From the NCBI GenBank assembly GCA_910586475.1, contig CAJUHM010000004.1, positions 1 to 64,000 of the forward strand: 64,000 nucleotides of DNA, given 5' to 3'. The translations under genes were made by a program, and so were the position numbers. The notes beneath the pieces are model-generated. The model ran no database searches, was not told the DNA's origin, and worked only from the letters and a program-made list of their open reading frames with translations. The stretch comes from an uncultured Muribaculaceae bacterium. GTDB lineage: Bacteria; Bacteroidota; Bacteroidia; Bacteroidales; Muribaculaceae. Below are positions 50,411-59,861 of this stretch, in pieces; position 1 is the first letter of the stretch; each line of letters begins with the position of its first letter.

Positions 50411-51727
50411 TCAGTTGAAAAGGAATTCGCTCAGCAGCGAAAGGGCTTTGATTTTGTCTGATTTTCTGACAAGCAGCGAGATGTTGTAGTTGCTGCCTCC
50501 GTAGGAAATCATTCTGACGGGAATGTCCTTCAGAGCGTTGACGACGGCAGCTTCAAATCCGCGGTTGTTCCATTCGAGGTCGCCGACAACGCAGATGATC
50601 ACCATGTCGCTGTCGACTGTGATCGTTCCGAGCTTCTTGAGTTCGGCGAGGATTTCGGGAAGGTGCTGTTCGTTGTCGATGGTGACCGAGACGCCGACTT
50701 CAGAGGTCACGACCATGTCGATGGAGGTGTGATAGCGTTCGAAAACCTCAAAGACGCGGCTCAGAAAACCGTAGGCAAGCAGCATTCGGCTGCTTTTGAT
50801 CTTGATCGCGGTGATGTTGTCTTTTGCGGCCACAGCTTTGATCGTGTGGTCGGGGGTCGCGTTGTTGATGAGTGTTCCTTCTGCGGTCGGTTCCATTGTG
50901 TTGAGGAGCCGGACAGGGATGTTGGCAAGTTTGGCCGGGAGTATGCAGGTCGGATGGAGGATTTTAGCTCCGAAATAAGCCAGCTCGGCAGCTTCTTCGA
51001 AATGAAGATTGCGCACGGGTGCTGTTTTCTCGACGAAGCGGGGATCGTTGTTGTGCATTCCGTCGATGTCAGTCCAGATCTGGATCTCGTCGGCACCTAA
51101 AGCCGCACCTACGAGTGAAGCGGTGTAGTCGCTGCCGCCTCGCTTGAGGTTGTCGATTCTGCCCTCAGTGTTACGGCAGATAAATCCCTGAGTGATGTAG
51201 ACGTCAGCTTCGCCGACTTTTTCCATAAGAGAGGCGAGCCGGCGGGCAATTTCGTTTGCAACGGGTTCGCCGGCTTCGTCAATGACCATATAGTCAAGCG
51301 CCGGAACCATTCGGGCGTTCTTTCCGATGCTCAGAATATAGTTGAGCATCAGGGATGTGGAGATGAGTTCTCCGTATGAAACGATGTTCTTTTCCGTCTG
51401 TTCGCCTGAAGGGCTGGCGATCTCAGCCTTTATTGTCGCGATTGCCGAATCGACTTCCTTGACGGCAGCAGAGCGCCACTGGCTGTCGGCCGGGAACAGT
51501 TCGTTGATCACGTCGGCATATTTGCTTCCGAGGCGGGCTAGGGTTTCTGAGGCTCCCGTCGGATTACTTTTAGCCACATAGTCATATATTTCCAGCAGCT
51601 GGTTGGTGGTTCCGGACATTGCGCTTAACACCACAAGATTGCCGCTTTCAGCCGTGACGAGTCCGGCTACATTCTTGATGCGCTGGGCAGTACCCACTGA
51701 TGTACCGCCAAATTTAAGTACTTTCAT
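50411..51727 (-). CDS. lysC: Aspartate kinase
   Basis: Phosphorylates L-aspartate, the entry step to lysine, threonine and methionine. 438 aa from the ATG at 51727 (MKVLKFGGTSVGTAQ); the longer frame to 51754 would start within the -7 box. The kinase domain has KFGGTSVG and SDYTASLVGAALGADEIQIWTDIDG, and two C-terminal ACT domains (about residues 300-438) suggest feedback control by an aspartate-family amino acid. It is monofunctional, without a homoserine dehydrogenase fusion. It leads the lysC-lysA operon. Confidence 0.95.
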   Translation of the reverse strand: MKVLKFGGTSVGTAQRIKNVAGLVTAESGNLVVLSAMSGTTNQLLEIYDYVAKSNPTGASETLARLGSKYADVINELFPADSQWRSAAVKEVDSAIATIKAEIASPSGEQTEKNIVSYGELISTSLMLNYILSIGKNARMVPALDYMVIDEAGEPVANEIARRLASLMEKVGEADVYITQGFICRNTEGRIDNLKRGGSDYTASLVGAALGADEIQIWTDIDGMHNNDPRFVEKTAPVRNLHFEEAAELAYFGAKILHPTCILPAKLANIPVRLLNTMEPTAEGTLINNATPDHTIKAVAAKDNITAIKIKSSRMLLAYGFLSRVFEVFERYHTSIDMVVTSEVGVSVTIDNEQHLPEILAELKKLGTITVDSDMVIICVVGDLEWNNRGFEAAVVNALKDIPVRMISYGGSNYNISLLVRKSDKIKALSLLSEFLFN

Positions 51728-51751
51728 CTTGCTATAACAAATTTTTGGGCG

Positions 51752-51759
51752 CAAAGTTA
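51752..51759 (-). promoter_or_regulatory. -7 box of the lysC-lysA operon
   Basis: The minus strand reads TAACTTTG, an exact -7 match, 25 bases before the lysC start at 51727. No clear -33 TTTG was found at 19-21 bases. Confidence 0.6.
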
Positions 51760-51895
51760 CGAAAATTTAAGCAATGTTTGGGGCTAACACGTAAACAAAT
51801 AGAAAATATAATACAGTCCTTTTTGTCCTCTCATCGGTTCTTTTCTGAGCTTTACGAAGATATTCTCGGTCACGATGCCCGGATCGCTCCCTGCG

Positions 51896-52777
51896 TCACT
51901 CGATGAGGAGTTTTTTTGCTTCGGGAGTGAGAAGAGACGCTATGTCGTCGGGCATGATGAAAGCTTCCGACGGACCGTAGGAGTAGGGGAGAATGTCGTA
52001 GGGATTGTAGTGGAACGCTATCATGCCGTTGAGCAGATAGACGTTGTTGGTTATTGTTTCCGGAGTGTTCAGGAGCGCTTGCTGAAGTTCCTCGGCAGAA
52101 ATCGATTTTGAGAGCGCGATCGATTCGAGAATCATCGGCTGAAGGGTTTTCATCGCGCCTGGGAGAAAGAGAAAGTCGAATGTGACGGGGCGGTCAGAAG
52201 AAAGAATGAAGCTGAACGGTGTCGCGCCAGAATTGGGATGGGCTCCGCCGAGATATTCGGCAAATGTCGCGGAGTATGTGACAGTCTGCTGTGTGCATTC
52301 GATCAGCTGGAGGGTGCGGGTGACGTAATACTGGCCGGCTTCTTCGGTCGCCGGAACCGTGTCGATCTTTTCTGCAATATCATCCATTCCGTAGTTTTCA
52401 AGATCCGTTACTGACTGGCGGATTGCCTTTTTGATCTCTTTTGGAGCCTGCGGACCGAATGTCGTGGTGATTATCGAATCACGTAGGTTGTCGATCTTGA
52501 ACTTGCCGAGAGCTTCTGGCCACTGTACAGATGTCGAGAGTACGATATAGTGGACAAACGTTGAGTCTTTGCTGTCGGTCAGTCTGTAGGTTTCGGATGA
52601 AGACATGACCGATTCGCTCAGCGGAAAGCTGACAATAGCGGAATCTTCTGGTTCGGTGGATTCTTTCGAATCTGCTGCAGAGGAGGTCGTGTTGTCGATT
52701 GCTGTACCCTGGCAGGCAGAAAAGAGGAAGAGGGCGGCGGAGGCGCAGGCTGTTAGTTTGAGAAGGCGGCTGGTCAT
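51896..52777 (-). CDS. DUF3298-containing lipoprotein
   Basis: A 293-aa lipoprotein from ATG 52777, with lipobox LFLFSAC (Cys19). The frame is open to 52870, but those residues have no signal character and a -7 box lies there. After an acidic linker, residues about 50-180 look like the DUF4163/PdaC-type domain and the C-terminus like DUF3298 (GGAHPNSGATPFSFILS), the pair also found in RsiV-like extracytoplasmic proteins. It probably binds a ligand in the periplasm. No catalytic motif is visible. Confidence 0.85.
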   Translation of the reverse strand: MTSRLLKLTACASAALFLFSACQGTAIDNTTSSAADSKESTEPEDSAIVSFPLSESVMSSSETYRLTDSKDSTFVHYIVLSTSVQWPEALGKFKIDNLRDSIITTTFGPQAPKEIKKAIRQSVTDLENYGMDDIAEKIDTVPATEEAGQYYVTRTLQLIECTQQTVTYSATFAEYLGGAHPNSGATPFSFILSSDRPVTFDFLFLPGAMKTLQPMILESIALSKSISAEELQQALLNTPETITNNVYLLNGMIAFHYNPYDILPYSYGPSEAFIMPDDIASLLTPEAKKLLIE

Positions 52778-52867
52778 GGGAGTCTGGAATAAAAAAGAGT
52801 TTGGCTGAATGGATGAATAGGAGGGGGCGATGGCGGCGGCTGGCAGGCGACCGGCACTATGGTAATG

Positions 52868-52875
52868 CAAAATTA
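52868..52875 (-). promoter_or_regulatory. -7 box of the DUF3298 gene
   Basis: The minus strand reads TAATTTTG, an exact -7 match, with a leader of about 85 bases to the start at 52777. Confidence 0.45.
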
Positions 52876-53020
52876 CAACAGAAAGTTCACATTGTAAGGC
52901 GAAAAATCATTAAAAAAATCATCGGGAAGGTTTTGGCGACGGAGGCACGCGACAGGAATGCGGGTTGGTCTCATGATAGTTAAAAAATCTTTAATAAGCG
53001 GTAGGTTTGTGGGTTAAAAG

Positions 53021-53052
53021 TTTGAAAATTTGCAATAAAATTAGTTACTTTG
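53021..53052 (+). promoter_or_regulatory. Promoter of acpP
   Basis: TTTG at 53021-53024 and TTACTTTG at 53045-53052 (one base off consensus) are 20 bases apart. The start codon lies 44 bases downstream. Confidence 0.7.
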
Positions 53053-53095
53053 CACCGCAAAAACTAATTGAATATTAATTTTAAATCTCAACATT

Positions 53096-53332
53096 ATGTC
53101 AGAAATTGCATCTCGTGTTAAAGCTATCATCGTTGATAAACTCGGCGTAGACGAAAACGAAGTAACTGAAACTGCATCTTTCACTACCGACCTTGGCGCT
53201 GACAGCCTTGATACTGTAGAGCTTATCATGGAATTTGAGAAGGAATTCGGAATCACCATCCCCGATGAACAAGCCGAAACCATTCAGACTGTAGGCGACG
53301 CTGTCGCTTTCATCGAAGCTGCTGAAAAATAA
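53096..53332 (+). CDS. acpP: Acyl carrier protein
   Basis: Carries growing fatty-acyl chains on a 4'-phosphopantetheine arm. 78 aa, acidic, four-helix family. The attachment Ser37 sits in [20 protein letters not shown]. fabF follows and works on the acyl-ACP it carries. A terminator lies between the two genes, which would let acpP be made in excess over fabF. Confidence 0.97.
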   Translation: MSEIASRVKAIIVDKLGVDENEVTETASFTTDLGADSLDTVELIMEFEKEFGITIPDEQAETIQTVGDAVAFIEAAEK

Positions 53333-53349
53333 GTCGCAAAGACTTCTTA

Positions 53350-53383
53350 ATGCACGTCTCTGTCTATGATCGGAGACGTGCAT
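53350..53383 (+). terminator. Terminator/attenuator between acpP and fabF
   Basis: ATGCACGTCTC (53350-53360) and GAGACGTGCAT (53373-53383) form a perfect 11-bp stem with a 12-base loop, followed by a T-rich ATTTTGATTTT. fabF starts 133 bases later and shows no strong promoter of its own, so partial read-through is likely. Confidence 0.8.
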
Positions 53384-53516
53384 ATTTTGATTTTATCGCG
53401 TCGCTGGAACCACGCGGATCCGACCACGCCATAAGTCTAAGATCAGCGCGATGATGTCTGACCTTTGCACAGAAAACTCTCCTACCAGTTTATATTAACG
53501 AACCACTTGAATCTAA

Positions 53517-54785
53517 ATGGAATTAAAACGTGTAGTAGTGACCGGCCTGGGTGCCATCACTCCTCTGGGCAACGACGTTCCCACAACCTGGGAAGCTGCC
53601 AAGGCAGGTAAGAGCGGAGCCGGACCCATTACCCATTTCGACGCTTCTAAATTTAAGACTCAGTTTGCATGTGAAGTCAAGAACTTCAATGCATCGGAAC
53701 ATATCACTGACCGTCGCAAATTGCGTCAGCTCGACCTCTATGCTCAATATGCGCTTGTCGCTGCCCGTCAAGCAGTTGAGGATAGCGGTCTGGAAACCAG
53801 CGAAGGTGTTGACCGTAATCGCATCGGAGTTATCGTGGCCGCAGGTATCGGCGGTCTGCACACATTTGAAGAGGAAGCCGGCTATTATGCCCTCAACGAG
53901 GAAAAAGGTCCGAAATATAATCCCTTCTTCATTCCGAAAATGATTGCCGATATTGCCTCGGGTCACATCTCGATGGAATATGGCTACCACGGTCCCAACT
54001 ATGGCGTGGTTTCTGCATGTGCGTCGTCGAACAACGCCATTATCGACGCCTTCAACTATATCCGTCTTGGCAAAGCCGACGCATTCGTGACCGGCGGAGC
54101 TGAAGCCGCTGTATTCCCTGCAGGTGTGGGCGGTTTCAATTCGATGCACGCTCTTTCGACCCGCAACGACAGCCCCGAGACAGCATCGCGTCCGTTCAGC
54201 AAATCGCGCGACGGATTCGTGATCGGCGAAGGTTCGGTCGTGCTCGTTCTCGAAGAACTTGAGCATGCAAAAGCCCGTGGCGCCAAGATCTATGCAGAAG
54301 TTGTCGGCGGCGGTATGTCGGCCGATGCCCATCACATCACAGCCACTCACCCCGAAGGTCTCGGAGCGAAGCTTTCGATGCAGATGGCCCTCGATGACGC
54401 AGGTCTCAAACCTGAGGATATCGACTACATCAATGTTCACGGAACCTCGACTCCTGTCGGAGATGTTTCCGAGGTTAAGGCTATTGTCGACCTTTTCGGT
54501 GATGCAGCCTACAAGCTCAACATCAGTTCGACAAAATCGATGACCGGCCATCTTCTCGGTGCGACAGGTGCTCTCGAAGCAATGTTCAGCATCCTTGCAG
54601 TTCAGAACGACATCGTTCCGCCCACAATCAACCACGAAGAGGGTGATGACGACGAAAACATCGACTATAATCTGAACTTCACCTTCAACAAGGCTCAGGA
54701 ACGTACCGTCCGTGCGGCGCTTTCAAACGCATTCGGTTTCGGTGGCCACAACGCAACCGTGATTGTCAAGAAGTACGAAGAATAA
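53517..54785 (+). CDS. fabF: 3-oxoacyl-[acyl-carrier-protein] synthase II
   Basis: Condensing enzyme that extends acyl-ACP with malonyl-ACP in fatty acid synthesis. 422 aa with the thiolase fold. The catalytic Cys168 is in VVSACASSNNAI; the two His residues are in NVHGTSTPVGD and SMTGHLLGATGALE. It follows acpP, its substrate carrier, across a terminator. The gene product is a FabF rather than a FabB by the overall motif set. Confidence 0.96.
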   Translation: MELKRVVVTGLGAITPLGNDVPTTWEAAKAGKSGAGPITHFDASKFKTQFACEVKNFNASEHITDRRKLRQLDLYAQYALVAARQAVEDSGLETSEGVDRNRIGVIVAAGIGGLHTFEEEAGYYALNEEKGPKYNPFFIPKMIADIASGHISMEYGYHGPNYGVVSACASSNNAIIDAFNYIRLGKADAFVTGGAEAAVFPAGVGGFNSMHALSTRNDSPETASRPFSKSRDGFVIGEGSVVLVLEELEHAKARGAKIYAEVVGGGMSADAHHITATHPEGLGAKLSMQMALDDAGLKPEDIDYINVHGTSTPVGDVSEVKAIVDLFGDAAYKLNISSTKSMTGHLLGATGALEAMFSILAVQNDIVPPTINHEEGDDDENIDYNLNFTFNKAQERTVRAALSNAFGFGGHNATVIVKKYEE

Positions 54786-54835
54786 TCCGATCAGGAACCG
54801 CAAGCCGGCTCCGGCCCACGGAATCGACAGATAAG

Positions 54836-54872
54836 AAATCGGAGACCCACTTGACAGCGAGTCTCCGATTTT
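54836..54872. terminator. Terminator between fabF and surE
   Basis: AAATCGGAGAC (54836-54846) pairs with GTCTCCGATTT (54861-54871), an 11-bp perfect stem with a 14-base loop, and the right arm runs into TTTT. It lies between convergent genes and probably serves fabF. Confidence 0.82.
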
Positions 54873-54874
54873 GC

Positions 54875-55648
54875 TTATCGGTCGGCGAGGATTTCGCGGA
54901 TTTCTTCGAGTTTGTCGGCCGCAGTGGGATCAGGACGGACCGGAACGACGGTCACATAGTCCCGGTCGAGCCAGTATGAATCGGTCTGGTCGGATTCCGG
55001 GTTCGTGTCGATATAGCGGCCTGTCAGCAGGTAGAACGGACGGCCCTGAGGATCTGTATAATCGACATATTCTTCAGTCCAGTATCCTTCTCCGGCTCTG
55101 ACGATTTTGATCCCCTTGGGGACGCAGCGTGCAGGAATGTTGACGTTGAGGCAGATCCCCTTCGGAAGACCTCTGGCGATGACGGCAGCAGTTATTGATC
55201 TGACAAACGGCTTGCATTGAGAGAAATCAGCCTTCCATGAATGATGAAGCAGAGAGAATCCGATTGCTGGAATTCCGAGCATGCAGGCTTCGAAGGCAGC
55301 TCCCATTGTTCCGGAGTAGATGACGCAGTTGCCTGCGTTAGATCCGTGGTTGATGCCTGACAGAAGGGCACTGACTTTTCTTCCGGAAAGCACCGTGTGC
55401 ATGGCGAGCTTGACGCAATCGACCGGAGTTCCGGTCACAGCATAGACTTCGGCTTCGCCTATATCGGGGCGGCGGTCTATTCTCAGAGGTTTGTCGACAG
55501 TTATGGCAGACGATTTTCCGGACTGTGGTTTTGCCGGTGCGACGGCGACAATGTGGCCGAGTCCGGCTACGGCTTCGATGAGATTGCGAAGCCCTGGAGC
55601 ATCAACACTGTCATCGTTGCAGATGAGGATTAATGGGGTTTCAGGCAT
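54875..55648 (-). CDS. surE: 5'/3'-nucleotidase SurE
   Basis: Metal-dependent phosphatase acting on nucleoside monophosphates, and on exopolyphosphate in some species. 257 aa. The N-terminal signature ILICNDDSVDAPGLRNL gives the metal-binding Asp pair (D12/D13), and LLSGINHGSNAGNCVIYSGT is the second conserved block. It is on its own strand between two other units. A pair with pcm, seen in E. coli, is absent here. Confidence 0.95.
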   Translation of the reverse strand: MPETPLILICNDDSVDAPGLRNLIEAVAGLGHIVAVAPAKPQSGKSSAITVDKPLRIDRRPDIGEAEVYAVTGTPVDCVKLAMHTVLSGRKVSALLSGINHGSNAGNCVIYSGTMGAAFEACMLGIPAIGFSLLHHSWKADFSQCKPFVRSITAAVIARGLPKGICLNVNIPARCVPKGIKIVRAGEGYWTEEYVDYTDPQGRPFYLLTGRYIDTNPESDQTDSYWLDRDYVTVVPVRPDPTAADKLEEIREILADR

Positions 55649-55857
55649 GTTAAAACTATTACTAATTGTTAAATTACTGGATTATTTTCTCTTTGTGAAA
55701 TATAAAATGGCGGAAGGATTGTTATAGTAAAAGAAACGTGTCTCCGATCGGATGATCCACTCCGTTTCAGCCATCGAATAAAACGTGCGGACAATATATC
55801 AGTGCACCTCTTTTTTATAGAAAAAAACAAAGATGTTCATAAACAAAAGCATCCATT

Positions 55858-56307
55858 ATGTTACAAAGAATTCAAACATTGTTTCTGCTGATCGCAATCG
55901 GACTGACGGTCGCGATTTTCTTCGTCCCGTTCGGTTATGCGCCGGCTCTTGACGAAACGGCCCATCAGGCATTCATGCAGCCTCTTGTCGTCAGCGATTT
56001 CCTTGGTCTGATCCTGTCGACCGGAGCTTCGCTTGTAGCTATGGTCGCCGCGATCTTTACTTTCAGAAACTATCCTCTGCAAAAACTTATGACAGCTCTG
56101 AGTGCTGTGTTCATTCTGACAACAATCGGTGTGGTGATTTATGCAATTATCACTCCATATGTCGAAGTGGATGCCGACATCAGCATTGCAACTTCGTGGG
56201 GCTGGGGAGTGCTGCTTCTTATCTTAGCTCTTGTTGCCGTGCTTCTGGCGTTCCGTAATATTGCGAAAGACCAGCGTCTGATCCGCAGTTACGACAGAAT
56301 CCGCTGA
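55858..56307 (+). CDS. DUF4293 membrane protein
   Basis: A 149-aa inner-membrane protein with four hydrophobic helices, at about residues 5-23, 45-68, 77-100 and 112-132. The opening MLQRIQTLFLLIAIGLTVAIFF is the DUF4293 signature. The protein ends in a short basic and charged tail. The family is Bacteroidota-specific and of unknown function. It faces the murF-alr gene across a strong shared terminator. Confidence 0.9.
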   Translation: MLQRIQTLFLLIAIGLTVAIFFVPFGYAPALDETAHQAFMQPLVVSDFLGLILSTGASLVAMVAAIFTFRNYPLQKLMTALSAVFILTTIGVVIYAIITPYVEVDADISIATSWGWGVLLLILALVAVLLAFRNIAKDQRLIRSYDRIR

Positions 56308-56331
56308 CCGGTCTGACCGGATTGATTTTAT

Positions 56332-56371
56332 AGACTGCCGCTCCCTGACTGTTTCAGGAGAGCGGCAGTCT
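56332..56371. terminator. Strong bidirectional terminator between DUF4293 and murF-alr
   Basis: AGACTGCCGCTC (56332-56343) pairs perfectly with 56360-56371, and the stem continues with CCTGA/TCAGG across one bulged A to a 5-base loop, about 17 bp in total. T-rich sequence follows on both strands. Confidence 0.9.
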
Positions 56372-56391
56372 CTGTTTTCAGACCGGAGGCA

Positions 56392-58860
56392 TTATTCGCG
56401 ATAATAGATGCGCTTGACTCTCGATGAGACTGAAGTGAGGATCTCATAGGGTATTGTGCCGAGAGTTTTCGCGATGTCTGCAACCGGAACGTTGTCGCCG
56501 AAAATTTCAACGCGGTCACCGACTTTGCAGTCGGCTTCAGTCACGTCGATCATGCAGGCATCCATGCAGATATTGCCGATTGTCGGGCAAAGGGTTCCGT
56601 TGATGTAGACTTTCATGTTTCCGTTGCCCAGATGGCGGTTGATGCCGTCGGCATATCCTACGGGAATGGTTGCGATGCGCGAATGTCTGGTGACGAGTCC
56701 GTGGCGTCCGTAGCCGATGGTCGTGCCTTTATCCCATTCTTTTATTGATATGATCGTTGTTGAGAGAGAGGAGACGGGGCGCAGAGCGTTCTGCGAGCCG
56801 TCGTCGATCGTGTGGATTCCGTAGAGGCAGATTCCGAGCCGGACCAGGTCGTGCTGATGTTCGGGGAATCGGGTTATGCCTGTCGAGTTGAGGATGTGGC
56901 GCATGATGTGGTGGCGGAATCCGCTCTGGAGCATTGTCGCGCATCGGTCGAAGATTTCGAACTGCATCATGGTGTAGGCATCCTGGGCCGGTTCGTCGGC
57001 AACGGAAAGATGGCTGAACACTGAGGCCGGCCGGACGACTTTCTGACGGCGGAGAATGTCGATCAGATCCGGAATGTCATGTTCGAGAAATCCGAGACGG
57101 TGCATTCCGGTGTCAAGCTTTATGTGGACCGGATAGTCTGTGATGCCATATTTTTCTCCTTCGCGGATCAGTTCTTCGAGCACTTCGATAGAGTAGATTT
57201 CCGGTTCGAGGTTGTAGGCGAAAAGGGTTCTGTAGTTGACGACCTTCGGGTTGAGGACCATGATCGGCATCGTGATTCCGGCCCGGCGAAGGTCGACTCC
57301 TTCGTCGAGGACGGCAACGGCGAGATAGGCGGCACCCTGGCTCTGGAGAGTTTTGGCAAGCTCGTAGGATCCGGCCCCGTAGCCGGAGGCTTTGACCATG
57401 CAGACAATGCCAGTTGTCGGTCGCACCATCGATCTGTAGAAATTGAAGTTGTGGACAATGGCATCGAGGTTCACTTCGAGGACAGTCTCATGCTGACGCG
57501 ATTCGAGCATGTCGACAATCCGTTCGAAGTTGAAGGCGGGAGATCCTTTTATGAGAATCAGTTCCTTTTCGAAGTCGCCCGGTGAGACTGAGGTCAGGAA
57601 AGAGGTTGTGTCAGGATAGAAGCTTGCGGAGGGGTCGAAGTAGCGTGAGTTGCGCATGAATTCCGGGCCGATGCCTATCAGCCGGTCGATCTTTCTTATG
57701 CGGACCAGTTCGGCGATTGCCTGATAGATGCGGTTGGGAGGCAGAGTCTCATGCATGACGTCGGAGAGGATCAGGGTGGACGAATGCTCAGAAGACCGGC
57801 GACGGTGCATGAAGTCGAGTGCGGGTGTGAGAGAGTGGAGATCGGATGTGTAGCTGTCGTAGATGAGCATGCAGTCGTTGACGCCTTCGATCACGTTGAT
57901 TCGGGTCATGACGGGTGTCAGTCCGGCAAGGGCTTTTCTGATTTCATCGACCGGACGGTTGAGGAAGAGCATGGTGGCCAGGACATGGATGGCGTTGTGG
58001 ATGCGTGCGTCGTCGGTGAACGGGATGACAACTTCGGCTGAGGTCCCGAGATAGCGGAATGTCAGTGTGGATGCGCTGTCTGTTTTTGTGATTGCTGTGA
58101 TGGCCAGAACCGCATCGGGATTTTTTGTCGACCAGCCGATTTCGATTTCCGGGCGGCAGTTTTTTTCGACGGCGGCAGAGATCATTGGATCGTCTGCGCA
58201 ATAGATCAGGCATCGGCAGTCGGTGAAGAGCGAGACCTTTTCCTCACATTTTTTCTGACGTGAGCTGAATCCGCGGTCGTGTTCGTCGTCGAGGTTAGTG
58301 ATTATGCCGATTTCCGGGGCGATCATCTCGCGCAGGGTGGCCATCTCGCCTTGTCGCGAGACTCCGGCTTCGATTATTGCAAGTCCGGTCTGGTCGTTGA
58401 GTTCCCAGACAGAAAGTGGAACTCCGATCTGAGAATTGAAGCTTCTGGGCGAGCGGACAATGCTGTATGTGTCGCAGAGGGCCTGATAGAGCCATTCCTT
58501 GACGGTTGTCTTGCCGCGTGATCCTGTGATGCCTATGACGGGGATCGAGAAACGGCGGCGATGGTGGCGTGCGATTGTCTGGAGCGCTCGGGTCACGTTG
58601 GGGACAACGAGAAATGTCGCGTCGCTGACGGGTTCCATTTCTTCCGGTATGTGGGTGACGACGAAGGTTCGCACCCCGGTCTCGTAGAGCGGAGCCACGT
58701 AGCGGTGGCCGTCGTTGTTAGAGGTCGTTATTGCAAAGAAAACGGAGTTTTCTGGATTGGTCAGAGAGCGGCTGTCGGTCAGAAGGACGGTTAGCTCTCT
58801 GTCAGTTCCGGGCTGCGGCAGATCAAGAATGCGGCAGATTTCGCTTGTTGAGTACTTCAT
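56392..58860 (-). CDS. murF/alr: Fused UDP-MurNAc-tripeptide:D-Ala-D-Ala ligase / alanine racemase
   Basis: An 822-aa fusion of two peptidoglycan enzymes. Residues about 1-440 are MurF, which adds D-Ala-D-Ala to UDP-MurNAc-tripeptide, with the P-loop GITGSRGKTT (110-119) and SFNSQIGVPLSVWEL. Residues about 455-822 are alanine racemase, with the PLP Lys490 in MVKASGYGAGSYELA and the opposing Tyr in TTIGYGRHGLVTRH. The fusion is known in Bacteroidetes and would channel D-Ala production towards cell-wall use. Its start overlaps the stop of the GSCFA gene (ATGA), so it is third in an operon with GSCFA and a PorE-like lipoprotein. Confidence 0.95.
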   Translation of the reverse strand: MKYSTSEICRILDLPQPGTDRELTVLLTDSRSLTNPENSVFFAITTSNNDGHRYVAPLYETGVRTFVVTHIPEEMEPVSDATFLVVPNVTRALQTIARHHRRRFSIPVIGITGSRGKTTVKEWLYQALCDTYSIVRSPRSFNSQIGVPLSVWELNDQTGLAIIEAGVSRQGEMATLREMIAPEIGIITNLDDEHDRGFSSRQKKCEEKVSLFTDCRCLIYCADDPMISAAVEKNCRPEIEIGWSTKNPDAVLAITAITKTDSASTLTFRYLGTSAEVVIPFTDDARIHNAIHVLATMLFLNRPVDEIRKALAGLTPVMTRINVIEGVNDCMLIYDSYTSDLHSLTPALDFMHRRRSSEHSSTLILSDVMHETLPPNRIYQAIAELVRIRKIDRLIGIGPEFMRNSRYFDPSASFYPDTTSFLTSVSPGDFEKELILIKGSPAFNFERIVDMLESRQHETVLEVNLDAIVHNFNFYRSMVRPTTGIVCMVKASGYGAGSYELAKTLQSQGAAYLAVAVLDEGVDLRRAGITMPIMVLNPKVVNYRTLFAYNLEPEIYSIEVLEELIREGEKYGITDYPVHIKLDTGMHRLGFLEHDIPDLIDILRRQKVVRPASVFSHLSVADEPAQDAYTMMQFEIFDRCATMLQSGFRHHIMRHILNSTGITRFPEHQHDLVRLGICLYGIHTIDDGSQNALRPVSSLSTTIISIKEWDKGTTIGYGRHGLVTRHSRIATIPVGYADGINRHLGNGNMKVYINGTLCPTIGNICMDACMIDVTEADCKVGDRVEIFGDNVPVADIAKTLGTIPYEILTSVSSRVKRIYYRE

Positions 58861-59837
58861 AGCTCAATGGAAAAGAAATTAGCGATAGGTTGTGATAGTT
58901 CGGGGTTGGTCCGGGCCAGATCCCGAGCCATTATTCTGGTTTTTTGTTGGAATTCAGAGAATGAGGAGTCGTTGTCGGTCATCTGCAGATGGGCCGCGCG
59001 GGATGTGAGCCGGCGGCACTGGTCTGCAAGGACTATGGTTGTCGGAGAGAAAAATGATTCGGCGAAGAGATTGAATATGTAGTCGGCTGCGACGTCTGAG
59101 GGGTGTTTCATGTCGGGGCTATAGAATCGATAGTCGCGGAGGTCGTCCAACAGGGCTTCGTAGGCGGGGAAGTAGACGGTTTGCCGGGAGGAGTCGCAGC
59201 AGATACGGTCGATAGCGAGCAGCAGTGTCGATTTCGAGAGCTGGTTTTCATGAAATCCGTCGGCAAGGTGGCGTATGGGGCTGACTGTGAAAATGATTCT
59301 TATTTCCGGGTTGATACGTCGCAGCAGATCGTGGATTGTTTCGAGGAAGACTGCGGTTTCGTCGACGGTCAGGCGTCGTCGGGTGAAGATCGATTGCGGA
59401 AACCGGTGGCAGTTGCCGACGATCCGGTTGTCGGAGGCGAGGGCGTAGACGTAGGCTGTGCCTAAGGTTATGATTGCGACAGTCGCCGATGAGAGGAATG
59501 TGCGTGTTTCAGCGAGGCGGCTGTTGAGCTTCAGGAGTGTTTTTTCGGAGGATGTCGATGAGAGCGAAGAGTGGCATAGGAAGGAATGATACAGGCCTGA
59601 ATGGCAGACAAGTTCATCGGCTGTGAACTCTCCGCCTTCAGAGATGCGCTGTAGGATGGTGCAGATCGATGCCGGATTGTAGAGGGCTCCGAATGGGTTG
59701 GCCATTACGTTGAATAGTCTGTCGGCCAGTCGTTTTCCGACGTTGTCGGAAAAGCATGATCCGATGAGTAGGATTCGGTCGTGGTGGCTGATTTCGCCTT
59801 GATCCCGCAGTGGCTGAATTTTGGTCCGGAATTCCAT
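58857..59837 (-). CDS. GSCFA family protein
   Basis: A 326-aa protein with the name-giving GSCFSDNVGKRL motif near residue 27, at the start of an SGNH-like hydrolase fold (Ser in GSCFS as nucleophile), and SPIRHLADGFHENQLSKSTL (SPVRH-type block) later. The family is thought to be an acyl hydrolase or transferase, unproven. There is no signal peptide, so it is probably cytoplasmic. Its stop overlaps the murF-alr start by 4 bases and its start follows the OmpA-like gene by 24 bases. Position suggests a role in cell-wall precursor or envelope modification. Confidence 0.9.
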   Translation of the reverse strand: MEFRTKIQPLRDQGEISHHDRILLIGSCFSDNVGKRLADRLFNVMANPFGALYNPASICTILQRISEGGEFTADELVCHSGLYHSFLCHSSLSSTSSEKTLLKLNSRLAETRTFLSSATVAIITLGTAYVYALASDNRIVGNCHRFPQSIFTRRRLTVDETAVFLETIHDLLRRINPEIRIIFTVSPIRHLADGFHENQLSKSTLLLAIDRICCDSSRQTVYFPAYEALLDDLRDYRFYSPDMKHPSDVAADYIFNLFAESFFSPTTIVLADQCRRLTSRAAHLQMTDNDSSFSEFQQKTRIMARDLARTNPELSQPIANFFSIEL

Positions 59838-59861
59838 GATGCATTAAGTTTTTTTGCGGTA

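Larger units (their letters stand above)
52778..53095. other. Divergent region between the DUF3298 and acpP genes
   Basis: The 318-base gap has a minus-strand -7 box (TAATTTTG at 52875-52868) for the DUF3298 gene and a plus-strand promoter for acpP (53021-53052). I see no other gene or RNA. Confidence 0.6.

Noticed and set aside
53523..54635. 370-codon frame antisense to fabF
   Set aside because: Shadow of a well-supported gene, with no homology signal I recognise.
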